Shown: positions 18,148-27,869, counted from the stretch's first letter. The stretch is 64,000 nucleotides of DNA from Thiohalomonas sp041685045 (GCA_041685045.1 JAWLGP010000012.1:1-64000), one strand, 5' to 3'. The notes: generated from the letters alone by a model not told the origin. Numbers and translations: made by a program.

Positions 18148-18290
18148 CCCGTAGGGTGCGGTGACGACTGCATGGATGCAGGAGGTAGAGCAACGCAGGG
18201 AGCAGTTGCCGAGGAACGAACCGCACCGTTCGCGGCATGCCAGCGAAGGCCTCGGAAGGTGCGGTTCGCAAGCTCACCACACCCTGCGGC
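18148..18290. repeat. Nested palindromic element
   Basis: Outer arms CCCGTAGGGTGCGGTGA (from 18148) and TCACCACACCCTGCGG (to 18289) form an imperfect inverted repeat. Inner arms CGAACCGCACC (18217-18227) and GGTGCGGTTCG (18258-18268) are perfect. It lies in the 670-bp gap between the two toxin-antitoxin modules. The rest of that gap, 17712-18382, shows no convincing gene. A short CTCTGACCCCATCGG-type sequence recurs near 17828, 18335 and 18965. Confidence 0.6.
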
Positions 18291-18382
18291 TCTGAGAAAC
18301 CGCCGGCCGAACGGGCTTGACGGGGTCAAACGAACTCGGACCCCATCGGCCCACCAGCATCATGGCGCCAGATTCGGTGCGG

Positions 18383-18661
18383 TCAGTGCTCGGTGCGCTT
18401 GAGGTCGCGGTAGAAATTCTCGCGAGGGCCAACCATCAAAAGCCTGAGGGTGTTCTCGTCCAGGCTCCGATACGCAAGCAGGCACAATTGATCGCCCATG
18501 CGGAATCTGTGGACCCGCACACCAGCAAGATCGCCGACTTTGGCCTCTCCAATTTCCGGCTGACTGGCGACCGCGCGCACGGCCTCGTCGAGCGCACTCT
18601 TTTGCCGGCGATGCAGTTTCTTGACCGTGCGCTCGAACGTGGGAGTAACGAGGATGCGCAT
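18383..18661 (-). CDS. RelE/ParE-family toxin
   Basis: About 92 residues starting MRILVTPTFERTVKKLHRRQKSALDEAV. The fold elements GDLAGVRVHRFRMGDQLCLLAYR and LLMVGPRENFYRDLKR fit the RelE/ParE superfamily; the C-terminal ENFYRDLK resembles ribosome-dependent mRNA interferases. The start codon overlaps the antitoxin stop in a TGATG arrangement, so translation is coupled. The frame is intact and the module is probably active. Inhibition of translation is inferred from the family. Confidence 0.85.
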   Translation of the reverse strand: MRILVTPTFERTVKKLHRRQKSALDEAVRAVASQPEIGEAKVGDLAGVRVHRFRMGDQLCLLAYRSLDENTLRLLMVGPRENFYRDLKRTEH

Positions 18662-18870
18662 CAGCCGAACTTGTATTCATCAACGGCCTCTTCCTGATCC
18701 GCAATCAGGATATCGCGGATGACACTGAACGGCAGATCGGGGTTCTCGGCGGCGATCTTGCCGATCTGCGACCAGTATTCGATCTGCTTGGGTACCGAGC
18801 GGTGCTCGATCATGCCGTAGCGTCTGGCGCTCTCGACCAGTGCCTCCGGGAGCTTGACATTGATGGCCAT
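18661..18870 (-). CDS. ParD-like antitoxin
   Basis: About 69 residues: MAINVKLPEALVESARRYGMIEHRSVPKQIEYWSQIGKIAAENPDLPFSVIRDILIADQEEAVDEYKFG. The N-terminal ribbon-helix-helix-like segment and the RSVPKQIEYWSQIGKIA signature fit the ParD-like antitoxin family, usually paired with a RelE/ParE toxin as here. It precedes the toxin, overlaps it by one base, and has a GGAGG-like ribosome site (CCTCC on the plus strand at about 18875). Expected to repress its own promoter and bind the toxin. Confidence 0.85.
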   Translation of the reverse strand: MAINVKLPEALVESARRYGMIEHRSVPKQIEYWSQIGKIAAENPDLPFSVIRDILIADQEEAVDEYKFG

Positions 18871-18998
18871 GGGAACCTCCGTTGAAAACGGCTACATTTT
18901 AGTCCCTTATGCTCCAAACGGGAACCACAAAAGCAAAAGGGGTCAGAGCCAGGGTCAGAGCCGACTCTGACCCCATCGGTCGTCAGCCTGGGGAAGCC

Positions 18999-19146
18999 CG
19001 TAGGATGGGCAAAGCGCCGCCGCCCATCCGCTCGGTTTGGCACCATTGCTTTACGGCGCGTGCCCATCAGTGTCGGTAGATGGGCACGCGCCGGTCAGGT
19101 TCAGGCTCAATGCAACCGGCATAGGCGGCGCTTTGCCCATCCTACG
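18999..19146. repeat. Long palindromic element with perfect 23-bp arms
   Basis: Arms at 18999-19021 and 19124-19146 are perfect inverted repeats of 23 bp (CGTAGGATGGGCAAAGCG and on). An inner perfect pair of 14 bp, GGCGCGTGCCCATC, lies at 19055-19068 and 19079-19092. It occupies the gap upstream of the ParD-like antitoxin and downstream of the frameshifted gene at 19184. Similar GTAGGATGGGCAAAG repeats are scattered in many gammaproteobacterial genomes. No coding capacity. Confidence 0.75.
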
Positions 19147-19183
19147 AAGCTTCCGAGCTTTTATCTGTTCGGTGCTCTAGTGG

Positions 19184-20369
19184 CTAGCGGCGCCTGTTGG
19201 CGGTGGGCAGCCAGGCCTGGAACAGGTTGGGGCTGAGCGCCTTGAGGCGGGTGCGTTGGTCCTCGTCGTCGGGGGCGGCGGCGAGGCGGTGCAGTGTGGC
19301 GAAGGCCTCGCCCGGTCTGCCGCAGTCGGCTCCCAGGGTCGCGTCCAGGTGGTGGGCGAGACCCGGGGCGGTGATCAGGAGCCAGGCGGGGAACCACTCG
19401 GGAGAGAGCGGTTCATCACGGTCCCAGAAGGTTTCGCGGGCGTCCGCCAGGACGGCGTCTGTGCATGCTTCGAGCCACACCTCGGCGGCGCCGGGATGGC
19501 GCCAGCAGAGGCGGCAGGTGGCGGCGAGGCCGGCGTGTTCCTCCCCCGCCGCGAGCAGGGCCTCGGCGAGGCGGGCGAGCAGGACGGCGTGCGCTTCGTG
19601 GTCGGGGACGGCGCGCACGGCGGTGGCGACCGTCGGCCAGTCGAGGTAGCGGGCAGCGGTCCAGCTCGGGTGGAGACGATCCTCGGCCGGGTCGAAGCGT
19701 TCGGCCGGCAGGGCCTTGGTGAGACGGCGCCAGAAGGGGGCAATGAAGTCACGGGCGCGGCCGGCGAGCAGTTCGTCGGCGCGCGCGGCGAGGGCCTGGA
19801 CGGCGGCGAGCTCTTCGGCGGGCTCGCGCAGGGGGGCGTTCAGGTGCCCGAGGGCGTCGGTCAGCGCCTCGGCAAAGGGCAGCTTGGCGTGGTTCGGATC
19901 GGCTTCGGCGAGGGTGGCCAAGTGACGGTCGGCCGCCTCGGGGTCGCGAGCGGCGAGCGCGTCGCAGAGGTCGTTGAGGGCGGCAGTAGTGCCGCTGTCG
20001 AAAAAGAGGTCGAGCTGCGGCGTGTCGTCGGCCAGGGCGTAGGCGGTGCGCGCCAGGCGGTCGACCTCCGCATCGCGAAACAGGGCCAGGCGCGGGCGCG
20101 CCTCGCCCCAGCCGTGATACTCCTCCAAGGTCGCGGTCAGACCGAGGCGCCTGGCCCAGGCGGCGGCCGTCTTGAGCTGTTCGACGATGCGGTCGCGGTT
20201 GCCGGCGAGGCCGTCCTCGAGCATGGGCAGCTCGCCGCTTCGCCAGGGCCTCATAGCGCCGGTAAGGGAGGCGGCCGAGGGCGAGCAGCAGTTCCAGCGG
20301 CTGGTAGCGGCGCTGGGCGGCGATAAGGCGATCGACGGCGGCGTGGGTGAGCTTGTCGGGATTGCCCAT
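19184..20369 (-). pseudogene. SNF2-helicase partner protein, frameshifted
   Basis: The natural start is ATG at 20369 (MGNPDKLTHAAVDRLIAAQRRYQPLELLLALGRLPYRRYEAL), ten bases after the helicase stop. Near 20246-20248, in a run of three G, the frame is lost. The matching continuation WRSGELPMLEDGLAGNRDRIVEQLKTAAAWARRLGL lies in the other frame and runs about 350 residues to 19184. One extra base restores or breaks it, so this is either a recent pseudogene or a sequencing error. The protein is helical and Ala/Leu-rich with no known motif. It may work with the SWIM/SNF2 helicase as a co-transcribed partner. Confidence 0.7.
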
Positions 20370-20379
20370 GGCGGCACCT

Positions 20380-23300
20380 TCAAATTAGTGGTTCGAACAG
20401 CGCTTCGAGATCGTCGGCGGCGAGGGCCTTGGGGCCGGTGGCGCCGAACAGGGACTCGACCAGGCCGCGCTTCTCCTCCTGCATGCGGACGATCTTCTCC
20501 TCGACGGTGCCCTCGGTGATCAGGCGATAGACGAAGACCTTGTTCTCCTGGCCGATGCGGTGGGCGCGGTCGGTGGCCTGGTCCTCGACCGCCGGGTTCC
20601 ACCACGGGTCGTAGTGGATGACGGTGTCGGCGGCGGTGAGGTTAAGCCCGGTGCCGCCGGCCTTGAGGCTGATCAGGAACAGCGGTACCTCGCCGCGCTG
20701 GAAGCGCTCTATGGGGGTGGCGCGGTCGCGGGTGCGCCCGGTGAGTTTGACGTAGTCGATGTGCCGCTTGTGCAGCTCCTCTTCGATGAGGGCGAGCATG
20801 CTGGTGAACTGGGAGAAGAGCAGCACCCGCCTCCCCTCTTCGAGCATCTCCGGCAGCAGTTCCATCAGCATCGCCAGCTTGGCCGAGCCGGCGCGGGCCG
20901 ATCGGGCCCCCTTGAGCAGGCGGGGGTCGCAGCAGACCTGGCGCAGCTTGAGCAGGGCATCGAGGACGACGATGCGGCTGCGCTCGAGCCCCTGTTCGGT
21001 GAGCGCCTTGCGCACCTTGTCGTTCATCGCCAGGCGGACCGTCTCGTAGAGGTCCCGCTGTGCCCCTTCGAGGGCGGCGCTGCGCAGGATTTCGCTCTTG
21101 GGCGGCAGCTCGGGGGCGACCTCGGCCTTGGTGCGGCGCAGGAAGAAGGGGCGGATGCGCCGGGCCAGGGCGTCGCGGCGCTCGTCGTCGCCGCGCCGCT
21201 CGATGGGGTGGCGGAACAGGCGGCGGAACTGACGTTCGCCGCCGAGAAGGCCCGGCAGCAGGAAGTCGAACACGCTCCACAGCTCGCCCAGATGGTTTTC
21301 CATCGGGGTGCCGGTGAGACAGAGGCGGTTGCGGGCGGGCAGCTCACGCACGTGGCGGCTCACCTTGGTGCGGGGGTTCTTGATCGCCTGCGCCTCGTCG
21401 AGGATGAGCAGGTGGTACTCGTGCTCGGCCAGCGCGGCGATGTCACGCTGCAGGAGCGGATAGGTGGTCAGAACCAGGTCGGCCTCCCCGATCTGCGGGA
21501 AGCGGCCGGCGCGGTCGGGACCGTGCAGGGTGAGCACCTTCAGCGCCGGGGCGAAGCGGGCGGCCTCGGCGCGCCAGTTGAACATCAGGCTGGTGGGGGC
21601 GACCACCAGGGCGGGCCGATCCAGGCGCCCGCTCTCTTTTTCCAGCAGCAGGTGGGCGAGGGTCTGCACTGTCTTGCCGAGCCCCATGTCGTCGGCGAGG
21701 ATGCCGCCGAGGCCGAACTCGCGCAGGAACTGCAGCCAGTCGAGGCCGGTGCGCTGGTAGGGGCGTAGGGCCGCGTTCAGGCCGGTCGGCGGCTCGACCT
21801 GGGCAATGCCCGAGAACGCGTGGAGGCGACGGCCAAGGCGGCGCAGCTCCTCGCCGCCGGACCAGTTCCAGTCATTGCGCTCGAGCAGGGGCAGCTCCCC
21901 GGCGCGAATCACCGGCAGCAGCAGGCGTCCCTCCTTCAGCCGCGTTTCGGGGTCGAACAGCTCCACCAGGGTGGTGAGGATGCCGCGCAGGCGCCCGATC
22001 GGCAACTGCGCGATGCGCCGCGCGTCGAGGCGGACGGGCAGCGTCTCCGCGTCGTCGGCCTCTTGCAGCAGCGTCGACAGCGTCTCGATCGGCAGCCGCT
22101 CGATCCACTCCAGCAGCATCGGCAGCAGCGAGATGCGCTCCCCCTCCAGTTCAACGCCGAGCTCCAGCTCGAACCACTGGCGCCCGCCGTCGGGGGTCAC
22201 ATCGCCGTACCACGCCTCCGGCACAACCACTTGGTAGCCGAAGCCGCGATCGACGCTGACCCGCCAGCCGTCCGCCTCGAGTTCCGGGATCTGTTCCTGG
22301 AGGGCGAGCCAGCTCTCCGCCTCCAGGTCGGGGAAGGGGGAGACCCAGGCGTTGGGATCGCTGGCCGCGCTAATCTCGGCGAAGGTAAAGACCGGGTAGA
22401 GTTCGTGCTCGCGCAGGCGCATGGCGGCGAGCTGTTCGAGCCCGGGCTCCCGCTCGATGTGCACGATGGTCTCACCGACTACCACTTGCTCCCTGTCGTC
22501 GCCCATCCATGGCAGGACGTGGCCGCCGTACTCGAAGCTCAGGCGGGCGGCCGGGAGGGTATAGCTGCCGGTGTGGTCGGTGAGCTCGACCTCGCTGAGG
22601 TGCAGGAGCGGGATCGGCGCGGTGGGCGGCAACTGCCTGACCTTCAGCGGCCGGGGGCGGGCGAATTCGGTGTCGGGGAAGCGGTTCTCCCACGCCGCGA
22701 GGAGGTCGGCCACCTCCGCCGCAGTAATGGCCGGGCGACCCGCCAGCTCCGCCATCAGCGGGACCGGCAGGTCGCTCTCCAGGGGGCCGGCCGTCCAGTC
22801 GGCAGGGTCGATGTACCAGGGCGGCATGAGAGCGGGGACGATGAGGCGCGCTCCGGCGTCCCGGAAGTGGAGGCACTGGGTGCCGTCCTCCAGCAGATCC
22901 CACTCCGCCGTCCCGCGGCGTGGGGCGCCCGGCCGCAGCGGCGGATGGGCGAGATGCTGCCAGTGGCAGCGCCCTGAGGTGACGATCCGCGCCAGCAGCG
23001 GCCCCGAATCGAGCGGAAGCGGTATGGCATCGCCGGTGTGATACGGAGCGTCGGCGCGAGTCAGGCTGCGCAGGATGGCGATGTCCGACTTGAGCAGATA
23101 GCGGGGGGGAAAGGGCTCCCAGGCGCGCTCCGGGTGGAATGGCCGGCTGGAGCCGTAGTCGCCGCTCTTTCTGAGGTGGACCCGCACCGGGCGCATGAGC
23201 AGTGTGTTGGCCGACTCGTCGATGTCGAGCAGGTAGACGAGGCGGTTGTCCACCTCGGGGGGATACTCCTCATCGCCCTCCTCGGGAAGAGGGTAGGCGA

Positions 23301-23607
23301 GCGGCATCGGCGGCTGGGGGTCGGTATTGCAGCCGGCCGCCGCGAGCAATACGGCCACCACGTGCTTGCAGTTCCACGCCACCGGACAGCTGCAGTCGCC
23401 GTCCACCTGGTCGCCCTCGATGCGAAGGTAGACGTCATAGGTCGGGCCGTTGCCCCGGACCCGTCCGGTGACCACCAGTGCCCCGTCGACCGCCTCGATG
23501 GCCGTTTCGATCACCCGCCCCTCGGCGAAATAGCGGCGGCCCCGCTCGACATCGGGGCTGGGCAGGCCTGCGAGCAGGCGTTCGGGGTCCGGCAAGCGGG
23601 TAGTCAT
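20380..23607 (-). CDS. SWIM zinc-finger SNF2/DEAD-like helicase
   Basis: About 1075 residues from ATG at 23607. SWIM zinc finger CSCPVAWNCKHVVAVLLAA at about 90-110. A middle region of about 500 residues is specific to bacterial SNF2 proteins. The SNF2 ATPase core has LRPYQRTGLDWLQFL, Walker A GILADDMGLGKTVQTLAHL, Walker B LLILDEAQAIKN, LTGTPMENHLGELWSVFDF, and a C-terminal helicase domain with FSQFTSMLALIEEEL, ISLKAGGTGLNL and DRAHRIGQ. Such proteins are ATP-driven translocases on double-stranded DNA. Function in bacteria is uncertain. It is transcribed with the frameshifted gene after it. Confidence 0.93.
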   Translation of the reverse strand: MTTRLPDPERLLAGLPSPDVERGRRYFAEGRVIETAIEAVDGALVVTGRVRGNGPTYDVYLRIEGDQVDGDCSCPVAWNCKHVVAVLLAAAGCNTDPQPPMPLAYPLPEEGDEEYPPEVDNRLVYLLDIDESANTLLMRPVRVHLRKSGDYGSSRPFHPERAWEPFPPRYLLKSDIAILRSLTRADAPYHTGDAIPLPLDSGPLLARIVTSGRCHWQHLAHPPLRPGAPRRGTAEWDLLEDGTQCLHFRDAGARLIVPALMPPWYIDPADWTAGPLESDLPVPLMAELAGRPAITAAEVADLLAAWENRFPDTEFARPRPLKVRQLPPTAPIPLLHLSEVELTDHTGSYTLPAARLSFEYGGHVLPWMGDDREQVVVGETIVHIEREPGLEQLAAMRLREHELYPVFTFAEISAASDPNAWVSPFPDLEAESWLALQEQIPELEADGWRVSVDRGFGYQVVVPEAWYGDVTPDGGRQWFELELGVELEGERISLLPMLLEWIERLPIETLSTLLQEADDAETLPVRLDARRIAQLPIGRLRGILTTLVELFDPETRLKEGRLLLPVIRAGELPLLERNDWNWSGGEELRRLGRRLHAFSGIAQVEPPTGLNAALRPYQRTGLDWLQFLREFGLGGILADDMGLGKTVQTLAHLLLEKESGRLDRPALVVAPTSLMFNWRAEAARFAPALKVLTLHGPDRAGRFPQIGEADLVLTTYPLLQRDIAALAEHEYHLLILDEAQAIKNPRTKVSRHVRELPARNRLCLTGTPMENHLGELWSVFDFLLPGLLGGERQFRRLFRHPIERRGDDERRDALARRIRPFFLRRTKAEVAPELPPKSEILRSAALEGAQRDLYETVRLAMNDKVRKALTEQGLERSRIVVLDALLKLRQVCCDPRLLKGARSARAGSAKLAMLMELLPEMLEEGRRVLLFSQFTSMLALIEEELHKRHIDYVKLTGRTRDRATPIERFQRGEVPLFLISLKAGGTGLNLTAADTVIHYDPWWNPAVEDQATDRAHRIGQENKVFVYRLITEGTVEEKIVRMQEEKRGLVESLFGATGPKALAADDLEALFEPLI

Positions 23608-23690
23608 CGGCACGGCTGAATCGGAAAAACCGGCAAAGCTACCACAGGACTGTAGCCGCCGCACCGCATGGTGGCACCGACCGGGACCGA

Positions 23691-23785
23691 CCAGGGTAAA
23701 CGCATACTTACATCAAGGGTGTGCTGGGCGTGTTGTCAGTCCTTGAAAGAAGGCACCCCGTGAATACATTCCTGTGGGACCGACG
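23691..23785. repeat. MITE-like element, copy A (one end only)
   Basis: Starts CCAGGGTAAACGCATACTTAC and continues with AGTCCTTGAAAGAAGGCACC and TGAATACATTCCTGTGGGAC. This aligns over about 90 bp with the left half of the complete copy at 38882-39048. The right terminal repeat is missing, so this copy is truncated. It sits in the 411-bp gap between the helicase gene and the diguanylate cyclase gene. The rest of that gap, to 24018, shows no gene or clear promoter. Confidence 0.65.
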
Positions 23786-24018
23786 GGGGTCAGAACGGTC
23801 AGTGCTCCATCTGCTGGACGTGCAAGCTGACCTGCTTGGCCATTTGAACCCGAGAGCCGGTTGCCAACTTTCAGTCGCACCGTGACGAAATCGCCGCGGC
23901 AACAGACTTTCTCATGCGGGGCTTCTAAATTGGTCGCTCGCGGTCTTCCCGGGGCACGCCTGAACTCCAGGAAGCACGGACGGGTCCAACAGGTGTCTTT
24001 CCGAACCCCCGCCTGTCC

Positions 24019-27000
24019 ATGCCGCCGCCACCGAAAGCCCCGGCGGCAGCGGGCTGGTGGCGGCACGCGAGGTCAGCGGCCGCCGCCGGCGTCGTTGCCG
24101 CGGCATTGGTGTACGCCGCCAATGTCAGCTATCTGCTGTTCCACTCGCTGGTGGAACTGTTCGCCATCGTCACCGGCGTCCTGGTGGGCGTGGTCGCTTG
24201 GTACACCTATCGCTTCTCCCGCAACCACTTTCTCACCTTTCTTGGCCTGGCCTACCCGTGGGTCGCTGCCGTCGATCTGGTGCATACCCTGGCCTACAAG
24301 GGCATGGGGGTGTTTCCCGGTGCCGACGGCAATCTGCCGACCCAATTGTGGCTGGTCGCGCGCCTGCTGGAAGCGGGCGCACTGGCACTCGCACCATGGT
24401 TTCTCACGCATCCGTTGCCGCGTGCCGGTCGGATAACCGCTGTGGCCGGCAGCTTGGCGTTGCTGCTGGTCGCGTCCGTTTTCGGCGGAATATTCCCCAC
24501 CGCCTATGTGGAAGGTGCGGGTTTGACCGGTTTCAAGATCGCGACCGAGTACGTCATCGTGGCGATCCTGGCCGGCGCGGGAGTGTTACTGTGGCGGCAG
24601 CGCCACCACCTCGACCGCACCATCGCCGCACTGGTCGCGGGCGCCTGGGCCCTCACCGTCGTTGGCGAACTGGCCTTTACCTTCTATGTGGGGGTGTATG
24701 ACCTCTCGAACATGGTCGGGCACCTGTGCAAGCTCGGTTCGTTCTGGCTCGTTTTTGTCGGGCTGGTGCGAACCAGCCTGACGGAACCTTTCCGCCTCCT
24801 TTCCCGCGACAGCACCACCTATGATGCGATCCCGGAAGAGATCCTGGTGGTGGACCGCACGGGCCGGGTCCGCCAGATCAACCGGGTGCTGAAGGAGCAG
24901 TTGGGCCGCGCTGCCGACGCGGTGATAGGCCAGGACTGCCACGCCCGATTCCACCCGCCGCATCTGGCCCGCGATGCGTGTCCGGTCTGTCGTGCCATTT
25001 CCAACGGGGAGGCGCTGTCGGGTGCGGAACTGGCCCTGGGCGACCGCTGGCAGTTGGTCTCCCTCTCCCCCATCCGCGGCGGCGCGGCGGCGCAAGGCCT
25101 TGTGCATGTGGCACGGGACATCACCCAACGCAAACGGGCGGAGGAGGAACTGCAGAAGGCCAATCGCGCCATGCGGGCGATCAGCGCCAGCAACCAGACG
25201 CTGGTGCGGGTTCGGGATGAGAGGCGCCTGCTGCAGGAAGTCTGCCGCATCGTGGTGGAAAAGGGCGGCTACTGCATGGCCTGGGTGGGGTTTGCGGATG
25301 ACGACGCGCAGCGGCACATCGTCCCGGTGAGCTACGCCGGTCGCGAGCAAGGGTACCTGTCCGAGGTGACCTTTTCCTGGGCCGACGGCCCGCTCGGCAT
25401 GGCGCCTGCCGGCACCGCCCTGCGGACCGGGCACATGGCGCTCGTCAATTCCATCGCCAGCGACGTCAGCTACACCCCTTGGCGCGGTGCCGCGTTGAGG
25501 CGGGGCTATTCCGCGGCGATGGCATTTCCGCTGGTAGCGGAGGACAAGCTGCCGATCGGCGTGCTGGTGATCTATTCCGACCGCCCCGATGCCTTTACCG
25601 GCGAAGAGACGCAGATCCTCTCGGAACTGGCCTCGGACCTCGCCTTCGGCATCGGGTCCATTCGCGACCAGCGGGCACGGCGCACAGCAGAAGAGAACCT
25701 GCGCCTGCGTACCGCGGCGCTGGATGCGGCCAGTAACGGCGCCATCGTTCTCGACGCAGCCGACGAAGCGGCAACACCGGTTTACGTCAATCCGGCAGTC
25801 ACCGCCATCACCGGCTGGCCTGCCGATAGCTTTCTGGCCCCCGAACCCCCGTCGCCGACCATTCAGAATATGTTGAGGGCGATTCGGGTCGGTGGACGGG
25901 GTGCGCACCTACATGAGGGCAGGCGAAGGGACGGTGGCACGTTCTGGTACGAACTGCAGGTTTCGGAGCTGACCGCCGGCGGGACTCGCAGTCACTGGGT
26001 GGCCATCGTCAGCGACGTGACGGAGCGTGTGCTCTACGAACGGCAGCTGGAATATCAGGCGCACTTTGACGACTTGACCGGACTGCCCAACCGCATTCTG
26101 CTGAACGACCGCCTGCAGCAGGCGGTGGCCGGTTGCAACCGCACGCGCGAGTCACTGGCCGTCCTCTTCCTCGACCTCGACCGTTTCAAGCTCATCAACG
26201 ACAGCCTGGGGCACAACGCCGGCGATGGGGTTTTGGCGGCAGTGGCCGCGAGATTGTCAGGCTGCCTGCGCGACGTCGACTCGGTCGGCCGCTACGGCGG
26301 CGACGAATTCGTGCTGTTACTGCCCCACCTTGCTGCCGCCGAAGTCGTGACCGACGTCGTGCGACGGATCGCCACCGCCCTGCGGGAACCGATCCAGGCG
26401 GACGGCCATGAACTGCACCTGACGGCCAGCATCGGTGCCGCCTTCTATCCGACGGACGGTACCAATGCCGAGGAGTTGTTGCGAAGCGCCGATGCGGCCA
26501 TGTATCGGGCGAAGGAGAGCGGGCGCGACAACCTGCAGTATTTCACCAGTGAGTTGAACCAGCGCGCGCTGCTACGGCTGACCCTGGAGGGGGAACTGCA
26601 TGGTGCGATCGCCGGCGACCAGCTGCTCCTCCACTACCAACCACAGGTGGATCTGGTCCGCCGACGGGTCATCGGGGTGGAGGCCCTGGTCCGCTGGAAT
26701 CATCCCGTTCGCGGTCTCATTCCCCCCGATGACTTCATCCCGGTTGCCGAAGACAGCGGCCTCATCATCGCCGTTGGCGACTGGGTGCTCAATCAGGCCT
26801 GCCTGCAAGCCGCCGCCTGGAGCCGATCCGGCCTGCAGCTGCGGATGGCGGTCAATGTCTCGGTGCGACAACTTCAGGAAGCCGAGTTCGTCGACAAGGT
26901 CCGCGACGCGCTTGTGCGTTCCGAGCTGGATCCGGGGCTATTGGAACTGGAGGTGACCGAAACCCTGATCATGAGCGACCCCGAGCGGATGACTGCGCGC

Positions 27001-27828
27001 CTCGGCGAGGTCCGCGACCTCGGAGTGATGATCTCCATGGACGATTTCGGTACCGGCTATTCCAGCCTCGGCTGTCTCAAACGACTGCCCATCAGCAAGC
27101 TCAAGATCGATCAGTCATTCGTCAGCGATGCGGTCAGCGACCCGGAAGACGCGGCGATTATCCGCACCGTGATCGGCATCGCCGACAGTCTGCGCCTGGA
27201 GGTGCTGGCCGAAGGTGTGGAAACCGAGGCACACCTGCGCTTCCTGGAGCGCCATGGCTGTAACCTGATTCAAGGCTTTTACTTCAGCCAACCGCTTCCC
27301 GCAGAGCGACTCGAACAGTTGGTTGCCCAACCCGGTCGGATGGCGTTCCCCGAGCCCTGGACCGCGGAAGCACGCCCCGCGCTACTGCTGGTCGACGATT
27401 CGACAAATGTGTTGCGCGCGCTCTATCGCCTGTTGCGGAAAGATGGCTACGAAATACTGATGGCCAGCAATCCGCAAGATGCCTTCGAGCTGCTGGCAAC
27501 CCGGGCAATCGCCGTGATCATATCGGACCAGCGGATGCCGGCGTTGCCGGGAACGGAGTTCCTGCACCGGGTGCGGGAGCTCTACCCGTCGGTGATACGG
27601 ATCATCTTGAGCGGTTACACCGACCTTCAGACAGTCACCGAAGCGGTCAATCAGGGCTGGGTCTATAAATTCCTGACCAAGCCCTGGGAGGACGAAGCGC
27701 TTTCCGCCGCCGTTCGCGAGGCCTTCGAGGAGTATCAACGGGGGCGGAGAGAGCCAGCCGATCACCTGTCCCGGCCGTGGAAACACGCCCCCCTGCGGCA
27801 ACATTCGGAAGCGATACCGCGGGGCTAG
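24019..27828 (+). CDS. MASE3-PAS-GAF-PAS-GGDEF-EAL protein with C-terminal receiver domain
   Basis: About 1269 residues. The N-terminal MASE3 membrane sensor spans about 15-255 with seven or so helices. A PAS-like domain (about 270-370) contains CHARF and CPVCRAI cysteines, then GAF (about 395-550) and PAS (about 560-670). In the GGDEF domain RYGGDEF is intact. The EAL domain has EALVRW, NVSVRQL, LEVTETLIM, DDFGTGYSSL, KIDQSFV and EGVET, all intact. The C-terminal REC domain (about 1120-1240) has LLLVDDS, ISDQRMP and LTKPW. The GGDEF-EAL part can make and/or degrade c-di-GMP. A receiver after EAL is uncommon and suggests input from an unlinked kinase. Confidence 0.93.
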   Translation: MPPPPKAPAAAGWWRHARSAAAAGVVAAALVYAANVSYLLFHSLVELFAIVTGVLVGVVAWYTYRFSRNHFLTFLGLAYPWVAAVDLVHTLAYKGMGVFPGADGNLPTQLWLVARLLEAGALALAPWFLTHPLPRAGRITAVAGSLALLLVASVFGGIFPTAYVEGAGLTGFKIATEYVIVAILAGAGVLLWRQRHHLDRTIAALVAGAWALTVVGELAFTFYVGVYDLSNMVGHLCKLGSFWLVFVGLVRTSLTEPFRLLSRDSTTYDAIPEEILVVDRTGRVRQINRVLKEQLGRAADAVIGQDCHARFHPPHLARDACPVCRAISNGEALSGAELALGDRWQLVSLSPIRGGAAAQGLVHVARDITQRKRAEEELQKANRAMRAISASNQTLVRVRDERRLLQEVCRIVVEKGGYCMAWVGFADDDAQRHIVPVSYAGREQGYLSEVTFSWADGPLGMAPAGTALRTGHMALVNSIASDVSYTPWRGAALRRGYSAAMAFPLVAEDKLPIGVLVIYSDRPDAFTGEETQILSELASDLAFGIGSIRDQRARRTAEENLRLRTAALDAASNGAIVLDAADEAATPVYVNPAVTAITGWPADSFLAPEPPSPTIQNMLRAIRVGGRGAHLHEGRRRDGGTFWYELQVSELTAGGTRSHWVAIVSDVTERVLYERQLEYQAHFDDLTGLPNRILLNDRLQQAVAGCNRTRESLAVLFLDLDRFKLINDSLGHNAGDGVLAAVAARLSGCLRDVDSVGRYGGDEFVLLLPHLAAAEVVTDVVRRIATALREPIQADGHELHLTASIGAAFYPTDGTNAEELLRSADAAMYRAKESGRDNLQYFTSELNQRALLRLTLEGELHGAIAGDQLLLHYQPQVDLVRRRVIGVEALVRWNHPVRGLIPPDDFIPVAEDSGLIIAVGDWVLNQACLQAAAWSRSGLQLRMAVNVSVRQLQEAEFVDKVRDALVRSELDPGLLELEVTETLIMSDPERMTARLGEVRDLGVMISMDDFGTGYSSLGCLKRLPISKLKIDQSFVSDAVSDPEDAAIIRTVIGIADSLRLEVLAEGVETEAHLRFLERHGCNLIQGFYFSQPLPAERLEQLVAQPGRMAFPEPWTAEARPALLLVDDSTNVLRALYRLLRKDGYEILMASNPQDAFELLATRAIAVIISDQRMPALPGTEFLHRVRELYPSVIRIILSGYTDLQTVTEAVNQGWVYKFLTKPWEDEALSAAVREAFEEYQRGRREPADHLSRPWKHAPLRQHSEAIPRG

Positions 27829-27869
27829 TGCCGCGGCAGCGTCAGGGAGGCACGGCTATAAAGGATGCC

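Noticed and set aside
19256..22977. Long plus-strand frames opposite the SNF2 helicase and its partner.
   Set aside because: High GC leaves antisense frames open. The translated products are Gly/Glu/Val- or Arg-rich without domain signatures.
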